Positions 1 to 11,792 of a stretch of 64,000 nucleotides of DNA are shown piece after piece. A program made the position numbers and the translations under genes. How positions within the stretch are numbered: position 1 is the stretch's first letter; every line of letters begins with the position of its first letter. Below the pieces are notes generated by a model. The model had not been told where the DNA came from and made no database searches. It worked only from the letters and a program-made list of their open reading frames with translations. The stretch is from Sporothrix humicola (lineage: Eukaryota > Ascomycota > Sordariomycetes > Ophiostomatales > Ophiostomataceae): positions 372,001 to 436,000 of the forward strand of contig WNYE01000014.1 in NCBI GenBank assembly GCA_021396245.1, in the 5' to 3' direction.

Positions 1-1028
1 TGGCCACCGTCCTGGCTGCTGTTCACGACTACGAGTTTGTCGGTGCTGCTCTCGACAAGGTCCTGATCGACCACTTCGCAAAGGAGTTTGCCAAGAAGAA
101 CAAGGGCGTCGACCCCCGCGAGAACGCCCGCAGTCTTGCCAAGCTGCGCCTCGAGGCCGAGGCCACCAAGAAGGCTCTGTCGCTCGGTTCCAACGCCTCG
201 TTTAGCGTGGAGTCGCTGGCCGACGGCATTGACTTCACCAGCACCATCAACCGCATCCGCTACGAGACCCTGGCCCGCCCCGTCTTCGAGGGCATCAACC
301 GCTTGGCCTCGGAGGTCGTCAAGAAGGCCGGCCTCGACCTGATCGACGTCGACGTTGTCCTCCTGTCCGGTGGCACTGCCCACACCCCGCGTATCGCCGG
401 TAACATGGAGACGCTCTTTGGCAGCACTGCTTCCGTTGTGGCCCCCAGCACCGTCGCTTCGGCCACCAACCCCTCGGAGCTCCAGGCTCGCGGTGCCGCT
501 CTGCAGGCCAACTTGGTGCGCGACTTTGACGCCGAGGAGATTGAGCAGAGCGCCCACCCCGTCGTCAGCACCGTCCAGCACACGTCGCTGGCTGTTGGTG
601 TTGTCGTCTCGCCCGCCAACGCCGAGGGCGACATCACTGAGGTGTTCACGCCCATCATTGCCGCCGAGTCGGCCGTCCCTGTCCGCCGCGCGATCCTGCT
701 GGCCGGCCCCAAGGAGGGCGGCGACATCCTGCTCAAGTTCGCGGAGGGTAGCACGCACGTGCACACCGTTGCCCCTCCCAAGAAGGAGGAGAAGGCCAAG
801 GCCGACGACGAGGATGACGAGGACGACTCGGACTTTGACTCTGACGAGGACGAGGAGGAGACCCGGTCAAAGGGCTGGAAGGTCCAGGGTGTCCTGGCTG
901 AGGCTGCTCTGCGCGGCGTGAAGAAGGGCGCCAAGATCGAGGTCGCCATCAGCATCCGCGCCGACTTTGCTGTCAGCTTCACTGCAAGAGAGGTTGGCGG
1001 CAAGGCTGCCATCCGGGGAACGTTCTAA
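1..1028 (+). CDS. SSZ1: Hsp70-like ribosome-associated chaperone Ssz1 (3' part; gene starts left of the window)
   Basis: The reading frame enters at base 3 and gives 341 residues up to the TAA at 1026-1028; the N-terminal half of the ATPase domain lies outside. The visible part has the Hsp70 subdomain II region with a phosphate-2-like VVLLSGGTAHTPRI segment, then a short beta-type substrate-binding region ending in GKAAIRGTF. The lid domain of classical Hsp70s is absent, as is usual for Ssz1/Pdr13. Family knowledge: Ssz1 pairs with the J-protein zuotin in the ribosome-associated complex and stimulates Ssb on nascent chains in the cytosol. Odd point: a strongly Lys/Asp/Glu-rich linker (about nt 778-870) interrupts the C-terminal region. 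An atypical Hsp110/Ssb is less likely because of the short C terminus. The gene converges on the Asterix gene to its right. Confidence 0.88.
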   Translation, partial: ATVLAAVHDYEFVGAALDKVLIDHFAKEFAKKNKGVDPRENARSLAKLRLEAEATKKALSLGSNASFSVESLADGIDFTSTINRIRYETLARPVFEGINRLASEVVKKAGLDLIDVDVVLLSGGTAHTPRIAGNMETLFGSTASVVAPSTVASATNPSELQARGAALQANLVRDFDAEEIEQSAHPVVSTVQHTSLAVGVVVSPANAEGDITEVFTPIIAAESAVPVRRAILLAGPKEGGDILLKFAEGSTHVHTVAPPKKEEKAKADDEDDEDDSDFDSDEDEEETRSKGWKVQGVLAEAALRGVKKGAKIEVAISIRADFAVSFTAREVGGKAAIRGTF

Positions 1029-1526
1029 GGGAGTAGTTAAAAACAAAAATGACTAGAGGAATGTACGAGGTTGTGGTCAAAGGGGTTGGTTTATGATTTT
1101 CCTTTTTCTCTGTCTCATTCTTTCGCACAAAAAGGGGCTGCACGAATACATCTATATAGGAAGCTAGCGGGCAGCAAAGACTAACGGCTGCAGGCATCGA
1201 TAGAATTCCGTTGGTTGTGGACTAGACTTGGCACATGCTGTTTTCAAAATATACATCATTACATTATGCACAGAACAAGAATCTGCAAAGAATATGTGAC
1301 TCGAAGAGGGCCGTTTGTCCAAAGAAAAACCAGTGGCTGTATTAAAAGAATTAAGTTGGCTAGTAAAGACATTGTATATATGCAATTGCATTCAAACGGT
1401 TTCTGACTCGGTGCCGGGTTCGTCGTGTGCAATCTTCAAGCGTGCTTCGGCGCCAAGTCGCTCTCCATCGTCGCCGGTTCAAAAATTCGAGAATCAATAT
1501 TTTTTGTAGGGTATCGGATCGGTTCT
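1029..1526. other. convergent intergenic region
   Basis: Space between the stops of SSZ1 (+) and the Asterix gene (-). It is AT-richer than the flanking coding sequence and should hold both 3' UTRs and poly(A) sites. I see no RNA gene and no convincing coding sequence. Confidence 0.6.
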
Positions 1527-2085
1527 TTATGCGACGGGAACAGGGGCGGGTGCCGAAGAAGCAGCAGTGCTGCCAGGCGGCGGCAGAAGCATGGGCAGGT
1601 AAGTGACAACGAGGGCCATAACTGGAGAGGAGAAAGAAGTTAGTATAATCCGATGGGCGGATCAAAATCAAGGTGACCGAAGACGGGGCTTGACATACGC
1701 GACATGCCGACCGAGAAGTAGCCGGGTGTGGAGCTGTTCTGGCGCGTCTCCTCGCTCTCGCCGAGCCAGCTCATGACGCTGAAGCCGACCGAGCCCCAGC
1801 CAATGTAGCGGTTGCGAGTCAGCATCGCGGCCATCGGCAGCACCGACGACATGGACGAAGCGACATCGGCATTGTCCTTGGAGGCTGCGGGGACCTGGTA
1901 CGGGACGACTGTATCGATACGTTAGCATGCGTTCGTAGCGGGAAGATGGAAGGGGCATGCATTGCAGAGCACGTGGTTGTGATGCGATCAAATGCGGAGA
2001 AGTTGGATGGAGCATATCAACTTGACGAGTGGAAATTGTTCGTACCCAGGTTTATCCGGCGAGGATCCTTCTTGACGTTAGACAT
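1527..2085 (-). CDS. Asterix homologue (UPF0139 family, PAT complex subunit), three exons
   Basis: I read exons 2085-2046, 1908-1699 and 1621-1527, giving 114 residues. Exon 1 encodes MSNVKKDPRRINL. Intron 1 has a GTACG donor, a GCTAAC branch site and an ATACAG acceptor. Intron 2 has a GTATGT donor, an ACTAAC branch site and a TCTCCAG acceptor. Phases (1 and 1) join cleanly. The product carries VPYQVPA, SSVLPMAAMLTRNRYIGW and LGESEE motifs, followed by STPGYFSVGMS and MALVVTYLPMLLPP, with three hydrophobic stretches. This matches fungal Asterix/WDR83OS-type proteins. Family knowledge: Asterix and CCDC47 form the PAT complex, which protects polar transmembrane segments during multipass protein insertion at the ER. 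The start is the only ATG before the conserved DPRR box. The gene diverges from MED12, about 2 kb away. Confidence 0.9.
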
Positions 2086-4068
2086 GATGTCGGTTTTGTG
2101 GAGGAAGAGAGGATGGGTTATGGTGCGTCGGATGGTGGAAGTCGATGGACGAGAAGAGACCAGATAGGGGCATGTCGAATTGGTGAAGCTTTTTGGTGAA
2201 TTAGCTTTGGGGTAGTGTCGAGATTGAATTGCGACGATGTTCGCATTAAACGACATGCGTATAGCGGGTCGCTAGTGCAATAGCGCACTGCACCCTGCAG
2301 CAGTCTGCAGCAAAACGTCCCATCCCCAGCGGCGGCGCCTGCGGCCGACAAGCCCAGCCTGCCTCGCCTCGCTCGCCTGCCAGTTAAAATTGGTGTGGCA
2401 GCAGGCTGTGGTGTGCTCGCTGATTTTCGCTGGGTGTGTAGGTAATACAGGGAAGGCACGAGTTAGGGGCACCTTCCTTCCCAGTGGACGAATTGACAGG
2501 GGTGGGCCCGGTTCGTGTTTTGCCCAATACTATGACAAATATAGCGCATTGTTCCGTAATAATTGGGTGGGAACGGCGGGCAAACGCACTTTATCAGCAC
2601 GCACAAACAAGTGCGCTTGGCGCTCTGTCACTATCTGACTATCAGACGAGCACACAATTTGCATCTCACAGCGTGTCGGGCTGACCAACGCAGGATGCAT
2701 AAGGGTGGACGCGCTGTTCTTGGCCGGAGCGACGAAGCCGCCACTCGCTCTTTCCTCCCCACCCCCAGGCCACGCCCAGCTAAAACCCGCTATCCCGCCG
2801 AATGGGGCTTGTTGGGCTAACAAGGCGCTGATTGGCTGGAATTTCGCGGATGGACGACAGATTGGGGATGGAAAAAGGAACAAAGCGCGGAAGGAGCCTT
2901 TTTTCGGGTGTACGAAGTACACAGTGGGAAAGAGCGCTGGAATACTACTACAAGTGCGCTGAAGACGAGCCGGGATACTGTCTCTCAGTAAGTCCTCACT
3001 ATGTTTTGCCGCCTAGCCCCCTCGCCCCAACATTCACGCCAGGGGGCCGGACGGACTAATTGCTCTGACAGCTGTAATGTTTTACTTGTCGCCGTTCGGA
3101 TTTACAGCACACACAGCGCACGCAAGACCCCCGTTCCACAGAAACCCAGAAGGGAAGGGCCACCCCAACCCGCTCGCTCAATCCGGGAATCGCCAGTCCG
3201 ACCACCACCACCGCCCAAATTACCATATCACGAGCGCCATATCAAACCACAGGCGTTGTGTCTCTCCAAGTCCAAGTCTGCATCCGCGGCCCTGGCGATT
3301 TGCACCACCCACCACGCGACGGGCACGAAACTCACGACGCACACGCAGGCACACGCTGCCGGGCACGTACACGCACAAACAAAAGGCAACGACACACGAG
3401 CCACGCACGAGCCGACCGGTGCCGCGATCTCTGGTCTTTTTGGATCTTGAAATCTTTCGATCCTAGCAAATCCATCGATCGGTTTGTTTGCTTTCGACAA
3501 CGGCATCGATTCCGGCGCGGATTGACGGCATCCAGTGTCAAAAACGACACAACTTGGATCCAGCATCGACGGCCGAAGCAAACGGACAGCTTTTTGCTTC
3601 GCCTCGCCCACTTCCCGAGCCGCCGGACCATCTCGCGATAATCGAGTCGCCGTTGCGCCCCCCATTGCCGATCCGACTTGCAACGAGGCATCGCGACATC
3701 GCCCCATCCCCATCGTTTGCCACCGACGAACCCCCATCTGCAGCCCAGTAGCCCTCGACGCTGCTGGACCGTCTGGCGATGCTGGCTTCGCGTGCCGTCC
3801 ATCCCGACATCGATATCCTTTCCTTTTCCGGCCTCGCTCTCGAGTAGCCTCGGCGTCTACCCGACTCGATCCCGATATCATATCTTGGCACACAGGACCC
3901 TGGGGTCACCCCTTTCGTCTTTGATAACCATACACACACACACACACACACCTGCATCTTCGCTGAAGGCGCTTCATCGATGGGTTGCTGACGGATCCAT
4001 CGTTTCTCTCCCCCTCCCCTCCTTCTCCGCGTCTCCTCGGTAGACTCGACTTGGCCTGAGCTCATCTC
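2086..4068. promoter_or_regulatory. divergent intergenic region between Asterix gene and MED12
   Basis: About 2 kb upstream of both genes. The half next to MED12 is C-rich and pyrimidine-rich on the plus strand, like a long fungal 5' leader, and includes a CA microsatellite near 3932. Open frames here have no recognisable motif. I could not identify a specific operator or TATA box. Confidence 0.45.
3932..3951. repeat. (AC)10 microsatellite
   Basis: An uninterrupted AC dinucleotide run in the MED12 upstream region, about 120 bp before its ATG. Confidence 0.9.
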
Positions 4069-7000
4069 ATGGCAAGCGAGCCAACGCAGCCGCAGGTGCC
4101 GCCCTCCGTGCCGCCGCTTCCGGGCGGCGGCCGACGGATGGACGATGCCCAGCAGCAGCAGCAGCGGAACGAGAAGCAGTTGTCGCAGATGCAGGTCCTG
4201 CAGCAGCGTATCCTTCAGCAGAACATGCAGAAGCAGCAACTGCAGAAGCAGCAATTGCAACAGTTGCAACTACAAAAGCAGCAGCGGTTGCAGCAGTTGT
4301 CGCAGAAACAGAAGCAGCAGCAACTGCAGTCGCAACAACAGCAGCAGCAAAGTATCAGTGACGAGACGCAACACCATAAGCCAAGGCAAAAACCAACAAG
4401 AAAACATTCACAACCATTGCCGCAATTACACTCACAACATTCACAACATGCACACCCGGCGCCGCCACCAATAGCCCGGACCAGGCGTCTCGAGGGCTTC
4501 TCAATATCGCAAGGCCTTCGGAAGAGCAGTTTATATCGCAGTTTAAACGCAGAGCCTGAGAGTGAAGCATTGGTGAGTATCTTCGATCCCTTGTCTTTTA
4601 CCCGATCATGATTCCATCCTGTCGCACATATGCTTGTTTGTGCTCTCTCGAAACTTGAATACTGACAACCCCCTCTCTATAGTCACACCAGCAGTCACAA
4701 CCTCAACCGTTACCGCTCTCGCATCCATCAGACTCTCAAGGCCCTTCGTCAGGCGCCGGCACTCCCAAAAGCGTTGGCACAGTAGACACCTCCGACCCTT
4801 CCTCGAGATCCTCCAAGCCTTCCAAGTCCGACCTGCCTCCGATATGCTCCAGTCGGGGACGCGCGCCCTTCAACGAGTTCAGTTGGGCCATTGAGCCGCC
4901 ACGAAAAGAGCCCGAAGCGCAGACAAAGACGCCTCCAGCGACACCCACGACTGCCTCCGCATCGTCTCCGACTGGCACACCCTCATCGGGGAATAATGGC
5001 AGTAGTTTGCGTGCATCCATGTTTAAGAAGTCAACAACGCTTCCTTACGGCGGCGGCACCTCCTCTGGCGGCCAAAAGGACAATGACTCAGTCGACAAGG
5101 ACGGAAAGGCAAAACCATGGCACCTCGAAGTGCCCGTGGGCATACCATACTATGTTGTTCCGCCTAACGGCCGGCGTCTCGGACCTTTGAGCAAGACTGG
5201 TTCTCGCAACTTCGCTCAGCCACCGGCACAAGCACAGCAAAGGGCCGTTTCCGCTACAGGCGCGCGCCCTGGCGCCGGCCCGATTAACAACGGCCGGAGC
5301 GTCAGTGGAAGCGGCAGCAGCTTTGGCGGAAATAGCAACAGCGCCAACAATAACGCCGGAGGCAACAGCGCTTTGGTCCGGAACAACAGCGGTATTCGCA
5401 ACAAACCGGGCGTCGCAGTTGGATCGAAGGCGTCCACCGTCGGCAACCGCATCTCGAAACCAACTGTTCGCTACCTCGACTTCAACCCGTGGAAGGGCCG
5501 CCACCTCGAAGACCGCCTGACCGACTCGACCGTCAGAATGGGCCAGTACGATAGGTTACCCAACTCGCAGTCGCATACAAACGAGACGGGCTCGGCGCGT
5601 GGCTGGCTGCCCCACCTGTTGCGACAGAAGAATAGCACCATGGTGTTGGGTCAGGCTCTCGCTTTGGCTAATGCCCTGTCGCGCGAGAAGAACCACATCC
5701 CGGCCGCCTCGCAGTTTAAGTTGCCGCCCCGTGTCACTGTCACAGATACGCGCCGCGAGACTTGGCTGCGCGACTTGACAAACGCTGCCATACCATTACG
5801 AAAGCTGAGCCGTACGATCCCCCATGGCCTCCGCGGCAAGGTTCTGTTGGAGCAGTGCATGCTCAAGTCAGTGCCTGTGGATCGCGCCATGTGGCTCGCC
5901 CGTTGTGTCGGCGCCCAAGAGCTGCGCGCTTTCAAGCGGAAAGGAGCTACCAACGTTTCTGCGCTTGCCGAGTCGGAGCTGCGCTGGCTCAAGGATTGGA
6001 CCATGATGGTGCAGCAGTTTGTCGAGACCTTTTTGGTGGAGATGAACCTCGAAAAGGGCACGGGCGAGGAGCGTCTGCAGTACGCTGCCCGTTTTGCCCG
6101 TCAACTGTACCTCGAGAGGCTGCTTGACCATGACCAGTTCTTGAACTGGATGCTGGTTGGTCTGCGCAATGCTGCACGTCTCCCAGCGGCCGCTTCAGTC
6201 TCGACGCCATACTTTGACCTGTGGCTCTTTATAGTGGAAGAGTATTTCCACGGCATTATGCAGCGGCGAAAAACGAGCGCTCACCTGGCTGTCACTATTC
6301 TCTCTCGCCTTGAATTCGTAAGTGAACCATTTCACCCAGTCTCACCAAGCGCCGGCCCTAACACCCTCCAGTTATCACACTTCCAGTCTGGGACGATATC
6401 GTCCGCCCAGGCCAAGAAGCTTCTCAAGATTATGGTCCAGAGCCACCCGGACGCATTCGTGTCCCACCCCGTGTGGCCTCGCTATGAGAAGCTATTAAAC
6501 TCCACATTATTACCCGCACCCACCTCATCATCCTCGGAACAGCATCCGCCCGCCATGCTGGACGCTGTATCCACCATCCGCCACCGTAACGACTGTCTGC
6601 GTCCAGAAACATCCGCTGAGATGGACCAGGTTGTCAACTACCTCCAGCCCCTCGATAGCGCACTTCGCTACCCGACAGATTTTGCATCGCATTTTGCCGA
6701 CTTCTTGGGCCTCGACAAGCGGGAAACGGTTCCGTTTGTCATCCGCTGGTGTGCATCCATTCACCGGCCTGGACTCGCCAAGATCTATATCGCTGCTCGC
6801 CTCATTGGTGAACTGTGCCAAAAGGATGCCAAGCTGGCCACGAATTATATGCTCGGCTTCTTGTCTTCCGACCGCGAGACCGACAGCAAGAAGACGTCCA
6901 GCGGAAACGACAATGGCAGCCGTAAGAACAGTCTGAGCATTGCCGCCCCATCCAAGTCGCGCCAAGTCAAGCTGCAGAGCATGCAGGACCAACAGCCTGA

Positions 7001-10000
7001 GGGCAACAAGGCTCTGTACCAGCTTATCGGCCTCCTCGTGGCCCAAGATCTGTTCTTGCCTGCGCACTACCTCGCCTCGCTTATTTTGCGCAGCCGGCCG
7101 TCCGATGCGGACGAGATTGCCCCCGAGGGTCGCCCGCATGTCCGTCTTCTGGCCGAACTGCCTGTCCAGTTGCTCAACCAGTCCACGTCTAGTCTTCGTG
7201 CAAACCATTTGCGGCGACTGGGCTACGACACCGAGTTTGAGTCGCAAGACATGGAGCGGATCCTGGGCCAGGTGCAAAAGGCGTTTACGGAAATGGCCGC
7301 CGCAGCAGCACAGGCCGTGCCGACGACGACGACCACAGCAGATGCCACACCCGGATCGACGACAACCGCGCCTTCTCCCGCTGGCGCGGCGATGACTGAA
7401 CTATCAAAGGAGACGGCCGCTGCGGCGTTAGTTTCTCGGATTGCCTACACCATCGAGAACCGCAGCCGCAATGTGAAGATGGCCGTGGCCGACTGGCTGC
7501 AGAAGAACGTCGTCACGCCCATGCGTACCTATAGCAAGCTCGTCGTGGGCGAGATCGACCCACATGTAGCCAATATAGCACTTCAACTGGGGTCTCGCCA
7601 GTCCTTCATTAAGACGCCGGGGGCTACGACAACACCTGCCGCTACTGCGAGTGCCATCGCAGCCCTTCCACCACATGCTGTCAACCCCATCAACCTCTCG
7701 CTCGAGCGCGTCAATGCCATCCGCAGCCTTATTGAAAAGACCGACGACCTCCGCCTGCTGTCCGAGTTTATTCTTGCTGTCGCCTGCTATCCGCAAAGCA
7801 TCAGCGTCATGGCTCTGTGCGCCGACACCGTCAATCTCCATCTCGGCGCCTTCTTGGCGATGGGCAACGCACGCACGCTCTATGATAAGGTCATGGCACG
7901 GTCGCTTGCAATCACTGTCGGAGTCGACTCGGGCGCCAACACGGCTTACCAGACCCTCTTGCCGCCTGGCACCGATGTTCGGCCTCTGTTATTGGCTCTC
8001 CCCCCTCTTGCAGAAAAGATGACGCAACCTGGACCGGGCAGTTTGATCCTTGGCGTTAACCGGCAGCCGGTTCGTCTGATTCCCAAGGCCTCAGGCTCTG
8101 CTGTTAATGGCAAGAACAACGCCTCTTCTGGGGACGAGCTGATGAAGAAGCACTTTGAGGTTGGCACCGCCATGGCCTCCGATATCCAGGCCCGCCTTCT
8201 CGAGATCGACCAACGGCTTTCGGTGGCGACGTACGATGCAGACTGCTCACCGCTGTCCGACGGCCGCGCCGCACACGTCCCGCAAGAAGACGGCGACGCC
8301 GACGAGGTCCGCGAGGAAATGGTCAAGCTTGCCAGCAGCGGCAGTTCCATTGACAACTCGACCATGGACAACCTGTTTGGTACCATTGCCATGATCAGCC
8401 AGGGCCGCTGGCGGCGCATCCAGCCCGATGGTGACGCGGCCTCGCAGGCACGCACGCGCGACGACTATCGCCTTTCGGGCAGCCTGTTTGCACGCCTGAG
8501 AAGATTCAACCCGGCGCACTTTGACTCCATCATGATCAAGTGGCTCAAACGGCTGCGAACCATGCGCGATCGCCCGGCCATTGGCACGTTGTACCCCGTC
8601 TTTGTCGTCTTTGGCTGCCTGGACTTGGCTAGCATTCTGGCCACAACTGCCGACGAGCAGCCCCGCGAAGCCGGCGCCATGATCCAGTCCCCCGCCCGCA
8701 ACACCTGGCGCACGTCTTACCTGCAGGATGTCTTGACGCTGCTATCCCAGCCCTTCCCGGACAGTCACCCTGTGCTCACGTGCGACGAGTGCCAGCGGTT
8801 CCGCGTGGTCCAGGACGAGGCTCCTTACGTGGCTCCCGCCGGGATTGCCGCGCTTGTGCGCAATGCGATTGCCGAGATGACGCTCTGGCGCCATCACCAG
8901 CGCCAGAAGAGCCAGGGTCTGGTGGCCATGCAGCCTGCCTCGGGTGCCGTGGCACGGAACCCTATTAATGCCTTGTCAGTCTCGCGGCTCCTTAGATCGG
9001 CCGCTTTTGCTGATGCCCACAAGGCGGGCATTGCCCTGGCCAAGACGACGGACCAGTCTGTCCGCAGCGGCCTGTGGGAGATGATGACGCTGGCGCTGAC
9101 GCGAAAAGTGGCGCCCGGCCGGTCTCCGCTCGAAATGCTGCGTGGTCTCGATATCTTTGCGGCCGACGTAGGTCAGCTGGCGCTCGGTCTTGTTGTGTCG
9201 CCTGGTCCCTATGCATCGGCTGCTGAGCGCACCAAGGAAGCCGACAATCTTGCCAACCTGATCCTGCGCGCCGTCTCCGAGTTCCAGTTTTCGACTCTGA
9301 GCGTCCTTCACAGTCTGCCGTCCGACATGGCCACGAGCCTCAAGGACCATGCCCAGACACGCTTCCTCGAGACGGTGCCGACGCGCAAGCAATTGACGGC
9401 CATGTCATCGTCCACGCCATCGACTCCTGCTATTGGCACTGCTACGAACAACAACGGCTTTACAAACAGCTTCGACGTTGCCAGTGGGTTCCTGAACATT
9501 GTTAGGACCATCTTGCTCAGCCACCAGCAGCAGTTCCAGAAGAAGCTCGAGCAGCAACAGCAGCAGCAACAACAATCGACAGCGACACCGGCGCCCGCGA
9601 ACCCTCAACTACCGCCGCCCCCCTCGCCTGGTTTGCTGCCCGCCTCTGGTATACCACCGCTTGATTCTTCAGTCGTTGACAAGCTCGGCGAGCTCTGGTG
9701 TCTCCTGCAGGAGCCGACTTCGGCTGCTATGCGCAAGGACAAGGATCTTCCCGCAATCGACGCAGACCGCATTATCAACCTGAAGCACGCCATCCTCCGT
9801 GACTGGCTGCCGGCTCTCCTCTCTTTGATCTTGCTGCACCTTCCTAACCGTGATGCTCTCCTCCTCAGTGTTGAGGGTATCAACGGTGGTCTTCTGTCTA
9901 GTGGCTCCGCCATGATGGCTGCCCTCGTCCGTGGCGACACCAACAACTCCAAGGCACCCGGTTCACAGGGTGCCTCGCCCGCGACGTTCAGCAGCCCGGC

Positions 10001-10997
10001 CGCCAGCATGGGCATGAACAGCATCAACATGAACATGATGACCAACCTCAACGCCGTGGCCAATAACAGCAACTTTGGTATTGGCGCAGCAAGTACTGGC
10101 AGCAATCTGAGCGGTGCCACGCCGGGTGGCGGAAGTATTGGTGGTGCTGCAGGACTGGCACGGACCAGCCGCGACCACGAGCAGGAATCCGTCTATGCTG
10201 GCGCCTGCATTGCCCTGGCAAGCCTGTATATGGAGGTATCATCTCTTGGCGACAATGGCGACGCAGCTGTGGTTGGACAAAACGCTCCAACAACAGCGAC
10301 GACTGCATCGCCGGCAACGACCATAGAGCCCAACAAGAGCGTGGCTACCTCCACCTCGACTTCTGGTTCCAACAACTCCTCTTCACCTACCATGGAAGGC
10401 TTGTGTGGCCACCGTCTGGCACTCCAGAGCCGTCTCTTTGACACGGCTCTCCTCCTGGCCGACAGCCTCTCGGACGAGACCCGCCAGCACTGTGTGCGGG
10501 CCCTGAGAGACGCAGTCGCCAGCCGCGACGGTGGTCTGGGTACAGGCGCAGCCAGCGGCGGTGTCGGCGGCGACTTGCAGCCCGTCATGGCCTACATCCT
10601 GTCGAGCCCCGTGTCGGCGTCCATCTACTACCCGCGCCTTGTCCTGGAGCGTCTGCCGCAGATCTCGCTCTTCAACCGCGCGCCGCCTGCCCAACCCCAG
10701 CGTGACAAGTCCAACGCAAGCGAGGGCGCAGCATCCCAGACTGGCGCCGCTGCTGGAGGAACAGCAGGCGCTTCATCATCCACACCCGCGCCTGGCCCGC
10801 CTAAGAGAATGGCCAGCGGCATGGGCTACGGCAGCTTTTTCGGCCTCACGGGCATCAACCAGATCAAGCGTGTGCGCTTCGGCCTCAAGACATGGGACGC
10901 TGTCTCGGATCCCAGCCCGACAGTCCAGGACAACGACACGGCCGTCAACCTGTGGCTGCTCGAGGCCACCAAGGTCGTCCGCCAGCGGAGACGTTAA
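4069..10997 (+). CDS. MED12: Mediator complex subunit 12 (MED12/Srb8)
   Basis: Exon 1 is 4069-4572 and exon 2 is 4683-10997. The intron at 4573-4682 has a GTGAGT donor and a CTATAG acceptor and joins in phase 0. The total is about 2,272 residues. Exon 1 is glutamine-rich (several Gln runs at residues 25-100) and ends near RRLEGFSISQGLRKSS. Exon 2 has the fungal MED12 landmarks: PWHLEVPVGIPYYVVPPNG, FNPWKGRHLEDRLTD, and at about residues 520-585 the PF09497-type segment TWLRDLTNAAIPLRKLSRTI followed by a conserved CVGAQELRAFKRKG. Ala/Asn/Gly/Gln-rich insertions occur in the last third. Family knowledge: Med12 sits in the CDK8 kinase module of Mediator and activates cyclin C-CDK8. A probable 69-nt in-frame intron (6318-6386, GTAAGT to TTCCAG) would remove 23 residues. 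I took the first ATG after the pyrimidine-rich leader; it could be shifted. Confidence 0.93.
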
Positions 10998-11710
10998 TCC
11001 CGTCATGAACCCGAACTTGTCCATACACCTTGCGTTGGAAACTGTACATAACTACAAGACATTCGCAACCACTACGTCCGTTGGCGCTTTTACAGGACAG
11101 CACATCATAAACATGGGCCACCTTATTTCTACAAAACAACTTGTGTATTTTGCACATTCTTTAGATTCGGCTCCGGCGCGGCATAAAATGCCTGGTTTCT
11201 TTGATGGGTTGCTCTTTCTTTTTAAATATCCAAGGAGGGATATTACGTTTGCATTATCCTGGGATGCATCATGCATATGGTTGCGGGCATTTTGCGTTAC
11301 TATACTTCTGCTTGTTTTCTTCTTCTTCTCCTTCTGTTTTCCCCTGTTCGGTTACATCATTGCCACTTGCTTCTGTTTTGTTTCTGTTTCTGCGTTTCTT
11401 ACTCATATTTGCTTTTCAGGCAGTCATCATACGTTATACCTCATGCCACTGTCATTTTCTTTTATGTTTTATTCTCTTCCTTTTCATATTCTTTTCTCGC
11501 TTTCCCGGGATTTTGCATCACCCTGTATACAAAAGGTTCACGAACTTTACGAAACGACCAAACAAATAAAACACTACATATTACTATTACCTTGACGTCC
11601 TAAGCCTGAATACACCAATAATACATTTGGTGCTCGAACATTTCGACTTTCTCTACCTGTGGACTCTCTTTGTTCTAGCTGTGGAGAAGGCGCTGAAGAC
11701 AAGACTTGTA
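10998..11710. other. MED12 3' flank
   Basis: T-rich sequence after the MED12 stop, extremely T/C-rich at about 11300-11520, probably 3' UTR and terminator. A frame through it is open only because it continues from a shadow frame of MED12. I see no separate gene. Confidence 0.55.
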
Positions 11711-11792
11711 GGTGAGATGGCCGAGTTGGTTATGGCGTAGGATTAAGGTTCCTATGGAGCAATCCGCGTGGGTTCAAGTCCCACTCTCATCA
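11711..11792 (+). tRNA. tRNA-Leu (anticodon AAG)
   Basis: An 82-nt type II tRNA. The acceptor strands GGTGAGA and TCTCATC pair with one G-U, with A as discriminator. The D arm begins TGGCCGAGTTGGT. The anticodon stem is TAGGA/TCCTA with loop TTAAGGT, giving anticodon AAG (Leu, CUU/CUC after inosine modification). A long variable arm is present, and the T arm is GTGGG-TTCAAGT-CCCAC. It is followed at once by a TCTTTTT Pol III terminator. There is no intron. A34 is a normal target of the Tad2-Tad3 deaminase, and the Tad2 gene lies elsewhere in this window. Confidence 0.95.

Noticed and set aside
10531..11595. 354-codon plus-strand frame overlapping the end of MED12
   Set aside because: Out of frame with MED12 for the first half, Arg/Ser/Ala-rich as expected of a shadow frame, then runs into T-rich 3' flank.
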